Source: Prosopocoilus inquinatus
Lineage: Eukaryota; Arthropoda; Insecta; Coleoptera; Lucanidae
DNA: 64,000 nucleotides
Direction of reading: 5' to 3'
Assembly (NCBI GenBank): GCA_036172665.1
Contig: JAYKNF010000014.1
Span: forward strand, 3,833,001-3,897,000
The notes beneath the pieces were generated by a model, which worked only from the letters and a program-made list of their open reading frames with translations, was not told the origin of the DNA and made no database searches. The stretch's first letter is position 1, and every line of letters starts with the position of its first letter. Below are positions 24,001 to 37,587 of the stretch, in pieces. The position numbers and the translations under genes are program-made.

Positions 24001-24681
24001 TTCTTGGACGCAGCAGGAGCTGGAAATAGTTTTAAACGAAACAACACGTATTAGCGTTGTTCCTGTGCTGTATCTAATCGATCCTTACTCACATATCATG
24101 TTATTTGGCGTTTCGATGGACTCCAGTAGCTCTGATGTGAGATACGACGTTTTCGGACGCAGCAGAAGCTGGAAATAGTTTTGAACGAAACAACACCTAT
24201 TAGCGTTGTTCCTGTGATGTATCTAATCGATCCTTACTTAGCTACTATGTTATTTGACGATTCGATGGACTCCAGTAACTCCAATGTGAGATACGAAATT
24301 TTCGGACGCAGCAGCAGCTGGAAATAGTTTTAAACGAAACAACACATATTAGCGTTGTTCCTGTGATGTATCTAATCGATCCTTACTCATCTATCATGTT
24401 ATTTGACGTTTGGACGGACTCCAGTAACTCTGATGAGAGATACATAGTTCTCGGACGCAGCAGGAGCTGGAAATAGTTTTAAACGAAACAACACGTATTA
24501 GCGTTGTTCCTGTGCTGTATCTAATCGATCCTTACTCATCTATCATGTTATTTGACGTTTGGACGGACTCCAGTAACTTAGATGTGAGATACGAAGTTCT
24601 GGGACGCAGCTGAAGCTAGAAATAGTTTTAAACGAAACAACACGCATTAGCGTTGTTCCTGTGTAGTATCTAATCGATCCT
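21000..24681 (+). repeat. 149-bp satellite array, forward block 3
   Basis: About 25 monomers. A three-monomer (447-bp) higher-order repeat is visible near 21170-21920, where the markers GATGTGATATAAGACG and GATGTGAGATACATAG recur (GACGTTTGGACGG at 21424 and 21871). A roughly five-monomer repeat recurs around GACGAACTGCAG (23071 and about 23817). The block ends in a tight hairpin at 24666-24702. Confidence 0.96.
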
Positions 24682-24702
24682 AAGTAAGGATCGATTAGAT
24701 AC
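24666..24702. other. Near-perfect palindrome at satellite switch 3
   Basis: Forward GTATCTAATCGATCCT is followed by a 5-base spacer AAGTA and then AGGATCGATTAGATAC. This gives a 16-bp perfect stem that continues outward with more mismatches, because the flanking satellites are head-to-head. It marks an inversion breakpoint and could form a cruciform. Confidence 0.93.
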
Positions 24703-27160
24703 AGCACAGGAACAACGCTAATACGTGTTGTTTCGTTTAAAACTATTTCCAGCTCCTGCTGCGTCCAAAAACTTTGTATCTCACATCAGACTTACTGGAG
24801 TCCATCCAAACGTTAAATAACATGTTAGATAAGTAAGGATCGTTTAGATACATCACAGGAATATCGCTAATGCGTGTTGTTTCGTTTAAAACTATTTCCA
24901 GCTTCTGCTGCGTCAGAAAACCTCGTATCTCACATCAGAGTTACTGGAGTCCATCGAAACGTCAAATAACTTGATAGAAAAGTAAGGATCGATTAGCTAC
25001 ATCACAGGAACAACGCTAATAAGTGTTGTTTCGTTCAAAACTATTTCCAGCTTCTGCTGCGTCCAAAAACTTTGTATCTCACATCAAAGTTACTGCAGTC
25101 CATCCAAACGCAAAATAACATGATAGATGAGTAATTATCGATTAGATACATCACAGGAACATCGCTAATGCGTGTTGTTTCGTTTAAAACTATTTCCAGC
25201 TTCTGCTGCGTCCGAAAACGTCGTATCTCACATCAGAGTTACTGGAGCCCATCGAAACGTCAAATAACATGATAGATAAGTAAGGATCGATTAGATACAG
25301 CACAGGAACAAAGCTAAAACGTGTTGTTTCGTTTACAACTATTTCCAGCTCCTGCTGCGTCCGAAAACTTCGTATCTCACATCAGAGTTACTGGAGTCCA
25401 TCGAAACGTCAAATAACATGATAGATAAGTAAGTATCGATTAGATACAGCACAGGAACAACGCTAATGCGTGTTGTTTCGTTTAAAACTATTTCCAGCTC
25501 CTGCTGCGTCCAAAAACTTTGTATCTCACATCAGACTTACTGGAGTCCATCCAAACGTCAAATAACATGTTAGATAAGTAAGGATCGTTTAGATACATCA
25601 CAGGAACAACGCTAATACGTGTTGTTTCGTTCAAAACTATTTCCAGCTTCTGCTGCGTCCGAAATCTTTGTATCTCACATCAGAGTTACTGGAGTCCATC
25701 CAAACGTAAAATAACATGATAGATGAGTAAGGATCGATTAGATACATCACAGGAACAACGCTAATACGTGTTGTTTCGTTTAAAACTATTTCCAGCTTCT
25801 GCTGCGTCCGAAAACTTCGTATCTCACATCAGAGTTAGTGGAGTCCATCGAAACGTCAAATAACATGATAGATAAGTAAGTATCGATTAGATACAGCACA
25901 GGAACAACGCTAATGCGTGTTGTTTCGTTTAAAACTATTTCCAGCTTCTGCTGCGTCCAAAAACTTTGTATCTCACATCAGACTTACTGGAGTCCATCCA
26001 AACGTCAAATAACATGTTAGATAAGTAAGGATCGTTTAGATACATCACAGGAACAACGCTAATACGTGTTGTTTCGTTCAAAACTATTTCCAGCTTCTGC
26101 TGCGTCCGATAACTTTGTATCTCACATCAGAGTTACTGGAGTCCGTCCAAACGTCAAATAACATGATAGATCAGTAAGGATCGATTAGATACATTACAGG
26201 AACAACGCTAATATGTGTTGTTTCGTTTAAAACTATTTCCAGCTGCTGCTGCGTCCGAAAACGTCGTATCTCACATCAGAGTTACTGGAGTCCATCGAAA
26301 TGCCAAATAACATGATAGATAAGTAAGGATCGATTAGATACAGCACAGGAACAACGCTAATGCGTGTTGTTTCGTTTAAAACTATTTCTAGCTTCAGCTG
26401 CGTCCGAGAACATCGTATCTCACATCTAAGTTACTGGAGTCCGTCCAAACGTCAAATAACATGATAGATGAGTAAGGATCGTTTAGATACATCACAGGAA
26501 TATCGCTAATGCGTGCTGTTTCGTTTAAAACTATTTCCAGCTCCTTCTGCGTCCGAAAACGTCGTATCTCACATCAGAGTTACTGGAGTCCATCGAAACG
26601 TCAAATAACATGATAGAAAAGTAAGGATCCATTAGATACATCACAGGAACAACGCTAATACGTGTTGTTTCGTTCAAAACTATTTCCAGCTTCTGCTGCC
26701 TCCAAAAACTTTGTATCTCACATCAAAGTTACTGGAGTCCATCCAAACGTAAAATAACATGATAGATGAGTAATTATCGATTAGATACATCACAGGAACA
26801 TCGCTAATGCGTGTTGTTTCGTTTAAAACTATTTCCAGCTCCTGCTGCGTCCAAAAACTTTGTATCTCACATCAGACTTACTGGAGTCCATCCAAACGTC
26901 AAATAACATGATAGATAATTATGGATCGATTAGATACAGCACAGGAACAACGCTAATGCGTGTTGTTTCGTTTAAAACTATTTCTAGCTTCAGCTGGGTC
27001 CAAGAACTTCGTATCTCACATCTAAGTTACTGGAGTCCATCGAAACGTCAAATAACATGATAGATAAGTAAGTATCGATTAGATACAGCACAGGAACAAC
27101 GCTAATGCGTGATGTTTCGTTTAAAACTATTTCCAGCTCCTGCTGCGTCCAAAAACTTTG
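24682..27160 (-). repeat. 149-bp satellite, reverse block 3
   Basis: About 16.6 monomers in reverse orientation between two switch points. The monomer subtypes are the same as in the forward arrays, including the AAACGATCC / AAGTCTG / CAGGAGCTGG subfamily. The immediate neighbours across the 24.68-kb hairpin are different subtypes, so the hairpin arms are homologous monomers and not an exact mirror copy. Confidence 0.96.
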
Positions 27161-27170
27161 AAACAACACG
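27151..27170. other. Satellite orientation-switch junction 4
   Basis: Reverse satellite CCAAAAACTTTG is joined to forward satellite AAACAACACGCATTAG at 27160/27161. No extra bases are inserted. This is the right breakpoint of the inverted 2.5-kb block. Confidence 0.9.
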
Positions 27171-29839
27171 CATTAGCGTTGTTCCTGTGATGTATCTAAT
27201 CGATCCTTACTCATCTATCATGTTATTTGGCGTTTCGATGAACTCCAGTAACTTAGATGTGAGATACGAAGTTCTTGGACCCAGCTGAAGCTAGAAATAG
27301 TTTTAAACGAAACAACACGCATTGGCGTTGTTCCTGTGCTGTATCTAATCGATCCATACTTATCTATCATGTTATTTGACATCTCGATTGACTCCAGTAA
27401 CTCTGATGTGAGATAAAAAGTTATCGGACGCAGCAGAAGCTGGAAATAGTTTTGAACGAAACAACACGTATTAGCGTTGTTCCTGTGATGTATCTAAACG
27501 ATCCTTACTTATCTAACATGTTATTTGACGCTTGGATGGACTCCAGTAAGTCTGATGTGAGATACAAAGTTTTTGGACGCAGCAGGAGCTGGAAATAGTT
27601 TTAAACGAAACAACACGTATTAGCGTTGTTCCGGTGATGTATCTAATCGATCCTTACTCATCTATCATGTTATTTGACGTTTGGAAGGACTCCAGTAACT
27701 CTGATGTGAGATACAAAGTTTTTGGACGCAGCAGGAGCTGGAAATAGTTTTAAACGAAACAACACGTATTAGCGTTGTTCCTGTGCTGTATCTAATCGAT
27801 CCTTACTTATCTATCATGTTATTTGACGTTTTAATGGACTCCAGTAACTCTGATGTGAGATACGACGTTTTCGGACGCAGCAGAAGCTGGAAATAGTTTT
27901 AAACGAAACAACACGTATTAGCGTTGTTCCTGTGATGTATCTAATCGATCCTTACTCATCTATCATGTTATTTGACGTTTGGGTGGACTCCAGTGAGTCT
28001 GATGTGAGATACAAAGTCTTGGGACGCAGCAGGAGCTGGAAATAGTTTTAAACGAAACAACACGCATTAGCGTTGTTCCTGTGATGTATCTAATCGATCC
28101 TTACTCATCTATCATGTTATTTGACGTTTCGATGGACTCCAGTAACTCTGATGTGAGATACGACGTTTCCGGACGCAGCAGAAGCTGGAAATAGTATTAA
28201 ACGAAACAACACGTATTAGCGTTGTTCCTGTGATGTATCTAATCGATCCTTACTCATCTATCATGTTATTTGACGTTTGGATGGACTCCAGTAACTAGGA
28301 TGAGAGATACAAAGATTTCGGACGCAGCAGAAGCTGGAAATAGTTTTGAACGAAACAACACCTATTAGCGTTGTTCCTGTGATGTATCTAAACGATCCTT
28401 ACTTATCTAACATGTTATTTAACGTTTGGATACACTCCAGTAAGTCTGATGTGAGATACAAAGTTTTTGGACGCAGCAGGAGCTGGAAATAGTTTTAAAC
28501 GAAACAACACGTATTAGCGTTGTTCCTGTGCTGTATCTAATCGATCCTTACTTATCTATCATGTTATTTGACGTTTGGATGGACTCCAGTAACCCTGACG
28601 TGAGATACGAAGTTCTCGGACGCAGCAGAAGCTGGAAATAGTTTTAAACGAAACAACACGCATTAGCGTTGTTCCTGTGATGTATCTAATCGATCCTTAC
28701 TCATCTATCATGTTATTTGGCGTTACGATGGACTCCAGTAACTTAGATGTGAGATACGAAGTTCTCGGACGCAGCTGAAGCTAGAAATAGTTTTAAACGA
28801 AACAACATGCATTAGCGTTGTTCCTGTGATGTATCTAATCGATCCTTACTTATCTATCATGTTATTTGACGTTTGGATGGACTCCAGTAACCCTGACTTG
28901 AGATACGAAGTTCTCGGACGCAGCCGAAGCTGGAAATAGTTTTAAACGAAACAACACGTATTAGCGTTGTTCCTGTGCTGTATCTAATCGATCCTTACTT
29001 ATCTATCATGTTATTTGGCGTTTCGATGGACTCCAGTAGCTCTGATGTGAGATACGACGTTTTCGGACGCAGCAGAAGCTGGAAATAGTTTTAAACGAAA
29101 CAACACGCATTAGCGTTGTTCCTGTGATGTATCTAATCGATCCTTACTTAGCTACTATGTTATTTGACGTTTCGATGGACTCCAGTAACTCTAATGTGAG
29201 ACACGACGTTTTCGGACGCAGCAGAAGCTGGAAATAGTTTTAAACGAAACAACACGTATTAGCGTTGTTCCTGTGATGTATATAATCGATCCTTACTCAT
29301 CTATCATGTTATTTGACGTTTGGATGGACTCCAGTAACTCTGATGAGAAATACAAAGATTTCGGAAGCAGCAGAAGCTGGAAATAGTTTTGAACGAAACA
29401 CCACCTATTAGCGTTGTTCCTGTGATGTATCTAAACGATCCTTACTTATCTAACATGTTATTTGACGTTTGGATGGACTCCAGTAAGTCTGATGTGAGAT
29501 ACAAAGTTTTTGGACGCAGCAGGAGCTGGAAATAGTTTTAAACGAAACAACACGTTTTAGCGTTGTTCCTGTGCTGTATCTAATCGATCCTTACTTATCT
29601 ATCATGTTATTTGACGTTTCGATGGGCTCCAGTAACTCTGATGTGAGATACGACGTTTTCGGACGCAGCAGAAGCTGGAAATAGTTTTAAACGAAACAAC
29701 ACGTTTAAGCGTTGTTCCTGTGCTGTATCTAATAGATCCTTACTTATCTATCATGTTATTTGACGTTTCGATGGGCTCCAGTAACTCTGATGTGAGATAC
29801 GACGTTTTCGGACGCAGCAGAAGCTGGAAATAGTTTTAA

Positions 29840-32800
29840 ACGAAACAACACGCATTAGCGTTGTTCCTGTGCTGTATCTAATCGATCCTTACTTATCTAT
29901 CATGTTATTAGACATTTCGATGGACTCCAGTAACTCTGATGTGAGATACGACGTTCTCGGACGCAGCAGCAGCTGGAAATAGTTTTAAACGAAACAACAC
30001 ATATTAGCGTTGTTCCTGTAATGTATCTAATCGATCCTTACCCATCTATCATGTTATTTGACGTTTGAATGGACTCCAGTAACTAGGATGAGAGATACAA
30101 AGATTTCGGACGCAGCAGAAGCTGGAAATAGTTTTGAACGAAACCACACCTATTAGCGTTGTTCCTGTGATGTATCTAAACGATCCTTCCTTATCTAACA
30201 TGTTATTTAACGTTTGGATACACTCCAGTAAGTCTGATGTGAGATACAAAGTTTTTGGACGCAGCAGGAGCTGGAAATAGTTTTAAACGAAACAACACGT
30301 ATTAGCGTTGTTCCTGTGATGTATCTAAACGATCCTTACTTATCTAACATGTTATTTGACGTTTGGATGGACTCCAGTGTGTCTGATGTGAGATACAAAG
30401 TTTTGGGACGCAGCAGGAGCTGGAAATAGTTTTAAACGAAACAACACATATTAGCGTTGTTCCTGTAATGTATCTAATCGATCCTTACTCATCTATCATG
30501 TTATTTGACGTTTGGACAGACTCCAGTAACTCTGATGTGAGATACAAAGTTATCGGACGCAGCAGAAGCTGGAAATAGTTTTGAACGAAACAACACGTAT
30601 TAGCGTTGTTCCTGTGATGTATCTAAACGATCCTTACTTATCTAACATGTTATTTGACGTTTGGATGGACTCCAGTAAGTCTGATGTGAGATACAAAGTT
30701 TTTGGACGCAGCAGGAGCTGGAAATAGTTTTAAACGAAACAACACGTATTAGCGTTGTTCCTGTGCTGTATCTAATCGATACTTACTTATCTATCATGTT
30801 ATTTGACGTTTCGATGGACTCCAGTAACTCTGATGTGAGATACGAAGTTTTCGGACGCAGCAGAAGCTGGAAATAGTTTTAAACGAAACAACACGTATTA
30901 GCGTTGTTCCTGTGATGTATCTAATCGATCCTTACTCATCTATCATGTTATTTGACATTTGGATGGACTCCAGTAACTCTGATGTGAGATACAAAGTTTT
31001 TGGACGCAGCAGGAGCTGGAAATAGTTTTAAACGAAACAACACGTATTAGCGTTGTTCCTGTGCTGTATCTAATCGATCCTTACTTATCTATCATGTTAT
31101 TTGACGTTTGGATTAACTCCAGTAACTCTGATGTGAGATACGACGTTTTCGGACGCAGCAGAAGCTGGAAATAGTTTTAAACGAAACAACACGTATTAGC
31201 GTTGTTCCTGTGATGTATCTAATCGATCCTTACTCATCTATCATGTTATTTGACGTTTGGGTGGACTCCAGTAACTCTGATGAGAGATACAAAGATTTCG
31301 GACGCAGCAGAAGCTGGAAATACTTTTGAACGATACACCACCTATTAGCGTTGTTCCTGTGATGTATCTAAACGATCCTTACTTATCTAACATGTTATTT
31401 GACGTTTGGATGGACTCCAGTGTGTCTGATGTGAGATACAAAGTTTTGGGACGCAGCAGGAGCTGGAAATAGTTTTAAACGAAACAGCACGTATTAGCGT
31501 TGTTCCTGTGCTGTATCTAATCGATCCTTACTTATCTATCATGTTATTTGACGTTTCGATGGGCTCCAGTAACTCTGATGTGAGATACGACGTTTTCGGA
31601 CGCAGCAGAAGCTGGAAATAGTTTTAAACGAAACAACACGTTTAAGCGTTGTTCCTGTGCTGTATCTAATAGATCTTTACTTTTCTATCATGTTATTTGA
31701 CGTTTCGATGGGCTCCAGTAACTCTGATGTGAGATACGACGTTTTCGGACGCAGCAGAAGCTGGAAATAGTTTTAAACGAAACAACACGCATTAGCGATG
31801 TTCCTGTGATGTATCTAATCGATCCTTACTTATCTATCATGTTATTTGACGTTTCGATGGGCTCCAGTAACTCTGATGTGAGATTCGACGTTTTCGGATG
31901 CAGCAGAAGCTGGAAATAGTTTTGAACGAAACAACACGCATTAGCGTTGTTCCTGTGCTGTATCTAATCGATCCTTACTTATCTATCATGTTATTTGACA
32001 TTTCGATGGACTCCAGTAACTCTGATGTGAGATACGACGTTTTCGGACGCAGCAGCAGCTGGAAATAGTTTTAAACGAAACAACACATATTAGCGTTGTT
32101 CCTGTAATGTATCTAATCGATCCTTACTCATCTATCATGTTATTTGACGTTTGGATGGACTCCAGTAACTAGGATGAGAGATACAAAGATTTCGGACGCA
32201 GCAGAAGCTGGAAATAGTTTTGAACGAAACAACACCTATTAGCGTTGTTCCTGTGATGTATCTAAACGATCCTTCCTTATCTAACATGTTATTTAACGTT
32301 TGGATACACTCCAGTAAGTCTGATGTGAGATACAAAGTTTTTGGACGCAGCAGGAGCTGGAAATAGTTTTAAACGAAACAACACGTATTAGCGTTGTTCC
32401 TGTGATGTATCTAAACGATCCTTACTTATCTAACATGTTATTTGACGTTTGGATGGACTCCAGTGTGTCTGATGTGAGATACAAAGTTTTGGGACGCAGC
32501 AGGAGCTGGAAATAGTTTTAAACGAAACAACACATATTAGCGTTGTTCCTGTAATGTATCTAATCGATCCTTACTCATCTATCATGTTATTTGACGTTTG
32601 GACAGACTCCAGTAACTCTGATGTGAGATACAAAGTTATCGGACGCAGCAGAAGCTGGAAATAGTTTTGAACGAAACAACACGTATTAGCGTTGTTCCTG
32701 TGATGTATCTAAACGATCCTTAATTATCTAACATGTTATTTGACGTTTGGATGGACTCCAGTATGTCTGATGTGAGATACAAAGTTTTTGGACGCAGCAG

Positions 32801-33316
32801 GAGCTGGAAATAGTTTTAAACGAAACAACACGTATTAGCGTTGTTCCTGTGATGTATCTAATCGATACTTACTTATCTATCATGTTATTTGACGTTTCGA
32901 TGGACTCCAGTAACTCTGATGTGAGATACGAAGTTTTCGGACGCAGCAGAAGCTGGAAATAGTTTTAAACGAAACAACACGTATTAGCGTTGTTCCTGTG
33001 ATGTATCTAATCGATCCTTACTCATCTATCATGTTATTTGACGTTTGGATGGACTCCAGTAACTCTGATGTGAGATACAAAGTTTTTGGACGCAGCAGGA
33101 GCTGGAAATAGTTTTAAACGAAACAACACGTATTAGCGTTGTTCCTGTGCTGTATCTAATCGATCCTTACTTATCTATCATGTTATTTGACGTTTGGATT
33201 AACTCCAGTAACTCTGATGTGAGATACGACGTTTTCGGACGCAGCAGAAGCTGGAAATAGTTTTAAACGAAACAACACGTATTAGCGTTGTTCCTGTGAT
33301 GTATCTAATCGATCCT
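29840..33316 (+). repeat. Higher-order repeat C, 2,086-bp period
   Basis: The monomer sequence at 29840-31230 recurs at 31926-33316, an offset of 2,086 bp or exactly 14 monomers. Markers are GTTTGGATACACTCC, the GTGTCTGATG monomer, GTTTGGACAGACTCC, TAATCGATACTTAC and GGATTAACTCC. The same 14-monomer spacing returns at 37912 and 39998, so the cassette has been copied to at least four places. Confidence 0.8.
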
Positions 33317-35220
33317 TACTCATCTATCATGTTATTTGACGTTTCGATGGACTCCAGTAACTCTGATGTGAGATACGACGTTTCCGGACGCAGCAGAAGC
33401 TGGAAATAGTATTAAACGAAACAACACGTATTAGCGTTGTTCCTGTGATGTATCTAATCGATCCTTACTCATCTATCATGTTATTTGACGTTTGGATGGA
33501 CTCCAGTAACTAGGATGAGAGATACAAAGATTTCGGACGCAGCAGAAGCTGGAAATAGTTTTGAACGAAACAACACCTATTAGCGTTGTTCCTGTGATGT
33601 ATCTAAACGATCCTTACTTATCTAACATGTTATTTAACGTTTGGATACACTCCAGTAAGTCTGATGTGAGATACAAAGTTTTTGGACGCAGCAGGAGCTG
33701 GAAATAGTTTTAAACGAAACAACACGTATTAGCGTTGTTCCTGTGCTGTATCTAATCGATACTTACTTATCTATCATGTTATTTGACGTTTCGATGGACT
33801 CCAGTAACTCTGATGTGAGATACGAAGTTTTCGGACGCAGCAGAAGCTGGAAATAGTTTTAAACGAAACAACACGTATTAGCGTTGTTCCGGTGATGTAT
33901 CTAATCGATCCTTACTCATCTATCATGTTATTTGACGTTTGGATGGACTCCAGTAACTCTGATGTGAGATACAAAGTTTTTGGACGCAGCAGGAGCTGGA
34001 AATAGTTTTAAACGAAACAACACGTATTAGCGTTGTTCCTGTGCTGTATCTAATCGATCCTTACTTATCTATCATGTTATTTGACGTTTGGATGGACTCC
34101 AGTAACTCTGATGTGAGATACGACGTTTTCGGACGCAGCAGAAGCTGGAAATAGTTTTAAACGAAACAACACGTATTAGCGTTGTTCCTGTGATGTATCT
34201 AATCGATCCTTACTCATCTATCATGTTATTTGACGTTTGGGTGGACTCCAGTGAGTCTGATGTGAGATACAAAGTTTTGGGACGCAGCAGGAGCTGGAAA
34301 TAGTTTTAAACGAAACAACACGCATTAGCGTTGTTAATGTGATGTATCTAATCGATCCTTACTCATCTATCATGTTATTTGACGTTTCGATGGACTCCAG
34401 TAACTCTGATGTGAGATACGACGTTTCCGGACGCAGCAGAAGCTGGAAATAGTATTAAACGAAACAACACGTATTAGCGTTGTTCCTGTGATGTATCTAA
34501 TCGATCCTTACTCATCTATCATGTTATTTGACGTTTGGATGGACTCCAGTAACTAGGATGAGAGATACAAAGATTTCGGACGCAGCAGAAGCTGGAAATA
34601 GTTTTGAACGAAACAACACCTATTAGCGTTGTTACTGTGATGTATCTAAACGATCCTTACTTATCTAACATGTTATTTAACGTTTGGATACACTCCAGTA
34701 AGTCTGATGTGAGATACAAAGTTTTTGGACGCAGCAGGAGCTGGAAATAGTTTTAAACGAAACAACACGTATTAGCGTTGTTCGATCCTTACTCATCTAT
34801 CATGTTATTTGGCGTTTCGATGGACTCCAGTAACTTAGATGTGAGATACGAAGTTTTCGGACGCAGCAGGAGCTGGAAATAGTTGTAAACGAAACAACAC
34901 GTTTTAGCGTTGTTCCTGTGCTGTATCTAATCGATCCTTACTTATCTATCATGTTATTTGACGTTTCGATGGGCTCCAGTAACTCTGATGTGAGATACGA
35001 CGTTTTCGGACGCAGCAGAAGCTGGAAATAGTTTTAAACGAAACAACACGTTTAAGCGTTGTTCCTGTGCTTTATCTAATAGATCCTTATTTATCTATCA
35101 TGTTATTTGACGTTTCGATGGGCTCCAGTAACTCTGATGTGAGATACGACGTTTTCGGACGCAGCAGAAGCTGGAAATAGTTTTAAACGAAACAACACGC
35201 ATTAGCGATGTTCCTGTGAT
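33280..35220 (+). repeat. Higher-order repeat D, copy 1
   Basis: About 13 monomers matching 35647-37587 at an offset of 2,367 bp. The diagnostic marker is a 17-bp deletion giving GCGTTGTTCGATCCTTAC at 34781, repeated at 37148. Others are the GACGTTTCCGG monomer with AGTATTAAACG (less exact in copy 2, AATATTAAACG) and TAGTTGTAAACG. Confidence 0.82.
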
Positions 35221-35646
35221 GTATCTAATCGATCCTTACTCATCTATCATGTTATTTGACGTTTGGGTGGACTCCAGTAACTCTGATGAGAGATACAAAG
35301 ATTTCGGACGCAGCAGAAGCTGGAAATACTTTTGAACGATACACCACCTATTAGCGTTGTTCCTGTGATGTATCTAAACGATCCTTACATATCTAACATG
35401 TTATTTGACGTTTGGATGGACTCCAGTGTGTCTGATGTGAGATACAAAGTTTTGGGACGCAGCAGGAGCTGGAAATAGTTTTAAACGAAACAACACGTAT
35501 TGGCGTTGTTCCTGTGCTGTATCTAATCGATCCTTACTTATCTATCATGTTATTTGACGTTTGGATGGACTCCAGTAACCCTGACGTGAGATACGAAGTT
35601 CTCGGACGCAGCAGAAGCTGGAAATAGTTTTAAACGAAGCAACAGG

Positions 35647-37587
35647 CATTAGCGTTGTTCCTGTGATGTATCTAATCGATCCTTACTCATCTATCATGTT
35701 ATTTGACGTTTCGATGGACTCCAGTAACTCTCATGTGAGATACGACGTTTCCGGACGCAGCAGAAGCTGGAAATAATATTAAACGAAACAACACGTATTA
35801 GCGTTGTTCCTGTGATGTATCTAATCGATCCTTACTCATCTATCATGTTATTTGACGTTTGGATGGACTCCAGTAACTAGGATGAGAGATACAAAGATTT
35901 CGGACGCAGCAGAAGCTGGAAATAGTTTTGAACGAAACAACACCTATTAGCGTTGTTCCTGTGATGTATCTAAACGATCCTTACTTATCTAACATGTTAT
36001 TTAACGTTTGGATACACTCCAGTAAGTCTGATGTGAGATACAAAGTTTTTGGACGCAGCAGGAGCTGGAAATAGTTTTAAACGAAACAACACGTATTAGC
36101 GTTGTTCCTGTGCTGTATCTAATCGATACTTACTTATCTATCATGTTATTTGACGTTTCGATGGACTCCAGTAACTCTGATGTGAGATACGAAGTTTTCG
36201 GACGCAGCAGAAGCTGGAAATAGTTTTAAACGAAACAACACGTATTAGCGTTGTTCCGGTGATGTATCTAATCGATCCTTACTCATCTATCATGTTATTT
36301 GACGTTTGGATGGACTCCAGTAACTCTGATGTGAGATACAAAGTTTTTGGACGCAGCAGGAGCTGGAAATAGTTTTAAACGAAACAACACGTATTAGCGT
36401 TGTTCCTGTGCTGTATCTAATCGATCCTTACTTATCTATCATGTTATTTGACGTTTGGATGGACTCCAGTAACTCTGATGTGAGATACGACGTTTTCGGA
36501 CGCAGCAGAAGCTGGAAATAGTTTTAAACGAAACAACACGTATTAGCGTTGTTCCTGTGATGTATCTAATCGATCCTTACTCATCTATCATGTTATTTGA
36601 CGTTTGGGTGGACTCCAGTGAGTCTGATGTGAGATACAAAGTTTTGGGACGCAGCAGGAGCTGGAAATAGTTTTAAACGAAACAACACGCATTAGCGTTG
36701 TTCCTGTGATGTATCTAATCGATCCTTACTCATCTATCATGTTATTTGACGTTTCGATGGACTCCAGTAACTCTGATGTGAGATACGACGTTTCCGGACG
36801 CAGCAGAAGCTGGAAATAGTATTAAACGAAACAACACGTATTAGCGTTGTTCCTGTGATGTATCTAATCGATCCTTACTCATCTATCATGTTATTTGACG
36901 TTTGGATGGACTCCAGTAACTAGGATGAGAGATACAAAGATTTCGGACGCAGCAGAAGCTGGAAATAGTTTTGAACGAAACAACACCTATTAGCGTTGTT
37001 CCTGTGATGTATCTAAACGATCCTTACTTATCTAACATGTTATTTAACGTTTGGATACACTCCAGTAAGTCTGATGTGAGATACAAAGTTTTTGGACGCA
37101 GCAGGAGCTGAAAATAGTTTTAAACGAAACAACACGTATTAGCGTTGTTCGATCCTTACTCATCTATCATGTTATTTGGCGTTTCGATGGACTCCAGTAA
37201 CTTAGATGTGAGATACGAAGTTTTCGGACGCAGCAGGAGCTGGAAATAGTTGTAAACGAAACAACACGTTTTAGCGTTGTTCCTGTGCTGTATCTAATCG
37301 ATCCTTACATATCTATCATGTTATTTGACGTTTCGATGGGCTCCAGTAACTCTGATGTGAGATACGACGTTTTCGGACGCAGCAGAAGCTGGAAATAGTT
37401 TTAAACGAAACAACACGTTTAAGCGTTGTTCCTGTGCTTTATCTAATATATCCTTATTTATCTATCATGTTATTTGACGTTTCGATGGGCTCCAGTAACT
37501 CTGATGTGAGATACGACGTTTTCGGACGCAGCAGAAGCTGGAAATAGTTTTAAACGAAACAACACGCATTAGCGATGTTCCTGTGAT
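35647..37587 (+). repeat. Higher-order repeat D, copy 2
   Basis: Second copy of the block at 33280-35220. It diverges after about 37587, where copy 1 continues into a GGGTGGACTCC monomer and this copy into a GGGCTCC / GAGATTCGACG monomer. The monomer after the TTTAAGCG marker reads TAATATATCC here, a private change. Confidence 0.82.
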
